From Chamaecyparis obtusa (Eukaryota > Streptophyta > Pinopsida > Cupressales > Cupressaceae): 64,000 nucleotides of DNA. Shown here in pieces: positions 62,487-64,000 of this stretch; position 1 is the stretch's first letter, and each line of letters opens with the position of its first letter. Under the pieces are notes generated by a model, which saw only the letters and a program-made list of their open reading frames with translations, had not been told where the DNA came from and searched no databases. The translations under genes and the position numbers were made by a program. Location of the stretch: NCBI GenBank assembly GCA_027943335.1, contig BSBK01001114.1, forward strand, positions 781,001 to 845,000. Direction: 5' to 3'.

Positions 62487-63307
62487 TGATGCAGGAACAT
62501 CCCGCATGTAAGAGCAATTTTGCATCACCCAAAAATATTTCCGGTTTCTTTTTTAATAAGGGATATCTTATCTAGAGCTTCTATTTATGGAAACTTACTA
62601 TTTTTAGTAAGTTGGTCATACGATCTCGGAATGTTCTGATTTCACAGTTGGAGGTTCATCTCAGTCATTTCAGCCTACCAGATGAGTTTCATTGCCACAT
62701 CATTAGTATTGGTGAAGTTATTGAGGTTTTTGGGTATGAAATTTTTCACGTCAATTTGAAAGGCCTTAGAGGCTCCGGATTGTGATCGACCCCCAGCTAA
62801 CTGGTGCTAGCGCGTGTCAGGCATTGTAGATCTCATCATGGCATTTCCAAAAAGTGGTTACAATAGAAAAATAGAGTTATTGTTAAAAATTTATGGCCTC
62901 CAGAACTTGGGTTACCTAAAATCATATTTTGTATTTCTTTTGAGCTGACCCTATTGTAATAATTGTGAAAAATAAATAATTCTATGTTTAGTCGGCCTAA
63001 AGGGCTAAATTTCTGGAACCTTCTAGGGCGGTGAAAATTGCCTATATAAGAAAGGTCTGTAGTGTTGTCTTAGGCGGTGCAAGGTAGTTCGGGACAATTT
63101 TGGGTAGATCCGGGTAATGATTTGAGGCTTTGTCCTATAGAATATTGTAAAGGGAATGCCCATGTGGCTTTCCATATTGTAATTCTAAAAATTTGTAATT
63201 CCACATTTGTGGAGATAATAAGAAGCCCATTTTCTGTTCTTGCAAATTGTTGTTGTTTCTCTATTTCTGTTATGTATTTGTGGTATTAAGGGGAGCACCC
63301 TTCATCA
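62487..63307 (+). repeat. 3' LTR of chromovirus
   Basis: Copy of 58969-59788 with scattered substitutions. No clean polypurine tract precedes it; the bases before are ACCCCGGGTGTC. Confidence 0.9.
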
Positions 63308-63312
63308 AAAAA

Positions 63313-64000
63313 TCACATCAGCTAATAGGAAGGGCTATTTAGAAGATTGTACAAGAAAATAAGTTGCAAAAATGTAGAGAAAAAATAGGGCAGAATCACA
63401 CCATTATGAAGTCAACACCACAACCTATCTTTGTTATTGCATTTGGATGGTGAATAAGAACTCTTTCAAGAACTTCCCTTTCATCTTTAAGCCGTAATCT
63501 ATCCCCACTTTTGTAGCTGTCATAATTACCAAAGTTGATGTCAGGTAAAATGTGTAGAAACATGAAAAGAAATCATGTTAGCAATTCCATCATTTGTCTG
63601 TTGTTTGGGACAGTCACCATAGAATTATTTGGACTATCTCTCCTCTTGCCTTGCAAAGTTAAAATGACCTTTTTTTTCTTCCCTCCATGAATAGGCCCTT
63701 ACCATCTTGCACTTGTGCAATGATAGGACACCAATGTGTGCACATAACTATATCTTTTTCACTCACACTACTCTTCCAATTTTCCATCTTTTGTTCACTG
63801 TCATAATCATCGGTTTTTAGAACCATTATTGATGATCCAATCTTCTAATCCTCTTTCATAGACCTCTTCCTTGTGTGACTCTTCAAATCAGCATACTCTT
63901 TCTTTCCAAAATAGATAACCCTTATCTCATATGAAGAATTATTTTTGCAAAGGCTTGAGAATAAACTTATTACCATCCTTATGAACAAGTATTCTTGTAC
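63313..64000. other. Interval to the window end
   Basis: AT-rich sequence with no recognisable gene or repeat. Confidence 0.4.

Larger units (their letters stand above)
58969..63307 (+). mobile_element. Ty3 chromovirus, internally deleted
   Basis: LTRs of about 820 bp (58969-59788 and 62487-63307) both start TGATGCAGGA and end CCTTCATCA, giving a TGATG/CATCA inverted repeat. Flanks AAAAC and AAAAA are compatible with a mutated 5-bp duplication. The interior runs gag, zinc knuckle, protease, a remnant of the RT start, the integrase C-terminus and a chromodomain, in normal chromovirus order. Nearly all of RT, RNase H and the integrase core is missing. It cannot move alone. Confidence 0.9.

Overview
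This is a gene-poor, AT-rich stretch of a plant nuclear genome, almost certainly a seed plant. Only one ordinary host gene is visible: a nine-exon lipoxygenase on the minus strand (33303-37002). The rest is layered, mostly decayed transposable elements. The high repeat load, old elements full of TAG/TGA stops, and LINE, CACTA, pogo-like and Ty3/Ty1 relics all next to one gene suggest a large genome such as a gymnosperm. That lineage call is inference; nothing here proves it.

Layout. 1.3-5.3 kb: minus-strand relic of a CACTA (En/Spm) transposase. 5756-15469: an LTR element with unusually long LTRs (about 3.54 kb), a short 2.6 kb interior, no pol, and a TTAAC target duplication. 16.1-19.4 kb: a duplicated block built on a 369-bp unit, then a 175-bp repeat. 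20.0-23.7 kb: 3' part of a Ty1/copia-like element (env-position coiled-coil ORF relic, polypurine tract, 3' LTR). 23704-30832: a gag-protease-only LTR element starting 5 bp after that LTR. 30.9-31.5 kb: end of an ORF1-only LINE-like element. 32.2-32.5 kb: three 105-bp tandem repeats. 33.3-37.1 kb: lipoxygenase with TATA box, upstream G-box and poly(A) signal. 40.4-42.9 kb: pogo/CENP-B-like DDE transposase relic, interrupted by a 998-bp terminal-inverted-repeat element. 46.0-46.5 kb: poly-G, CCATGG palindromes and a long (TA)n(GA)n tract. 47.2-49.5 kb: 5'-truncated LINE. 49.6-53.0 kb: an ORF1-only LINE-like insertion between 630-640 bp direct repeats, itself containing a second copy of the inverted-repeat element. 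54.1-56.1 kb: two weak coding relics. 58969-63307: a Ty3 chromovirus with two internal deletions.

The lipoxygenase has all iron ligands, the C-terminal Ile and usable splice sites, but one base too many in exon 3 breaks its frame. It is therefore either a very young pseudogene or a gene with a sequence error. The most unusual mobile DNA is the roughly 1-kb inverted-repeat family (two copies, each with a 4-bp target duplication, AGTT and CTAG) and the ORF1-only LINE-like family with a hairpin tail. I found no CRISPR, operon or other prokaryotic feature, and no confident new multi-gene system.
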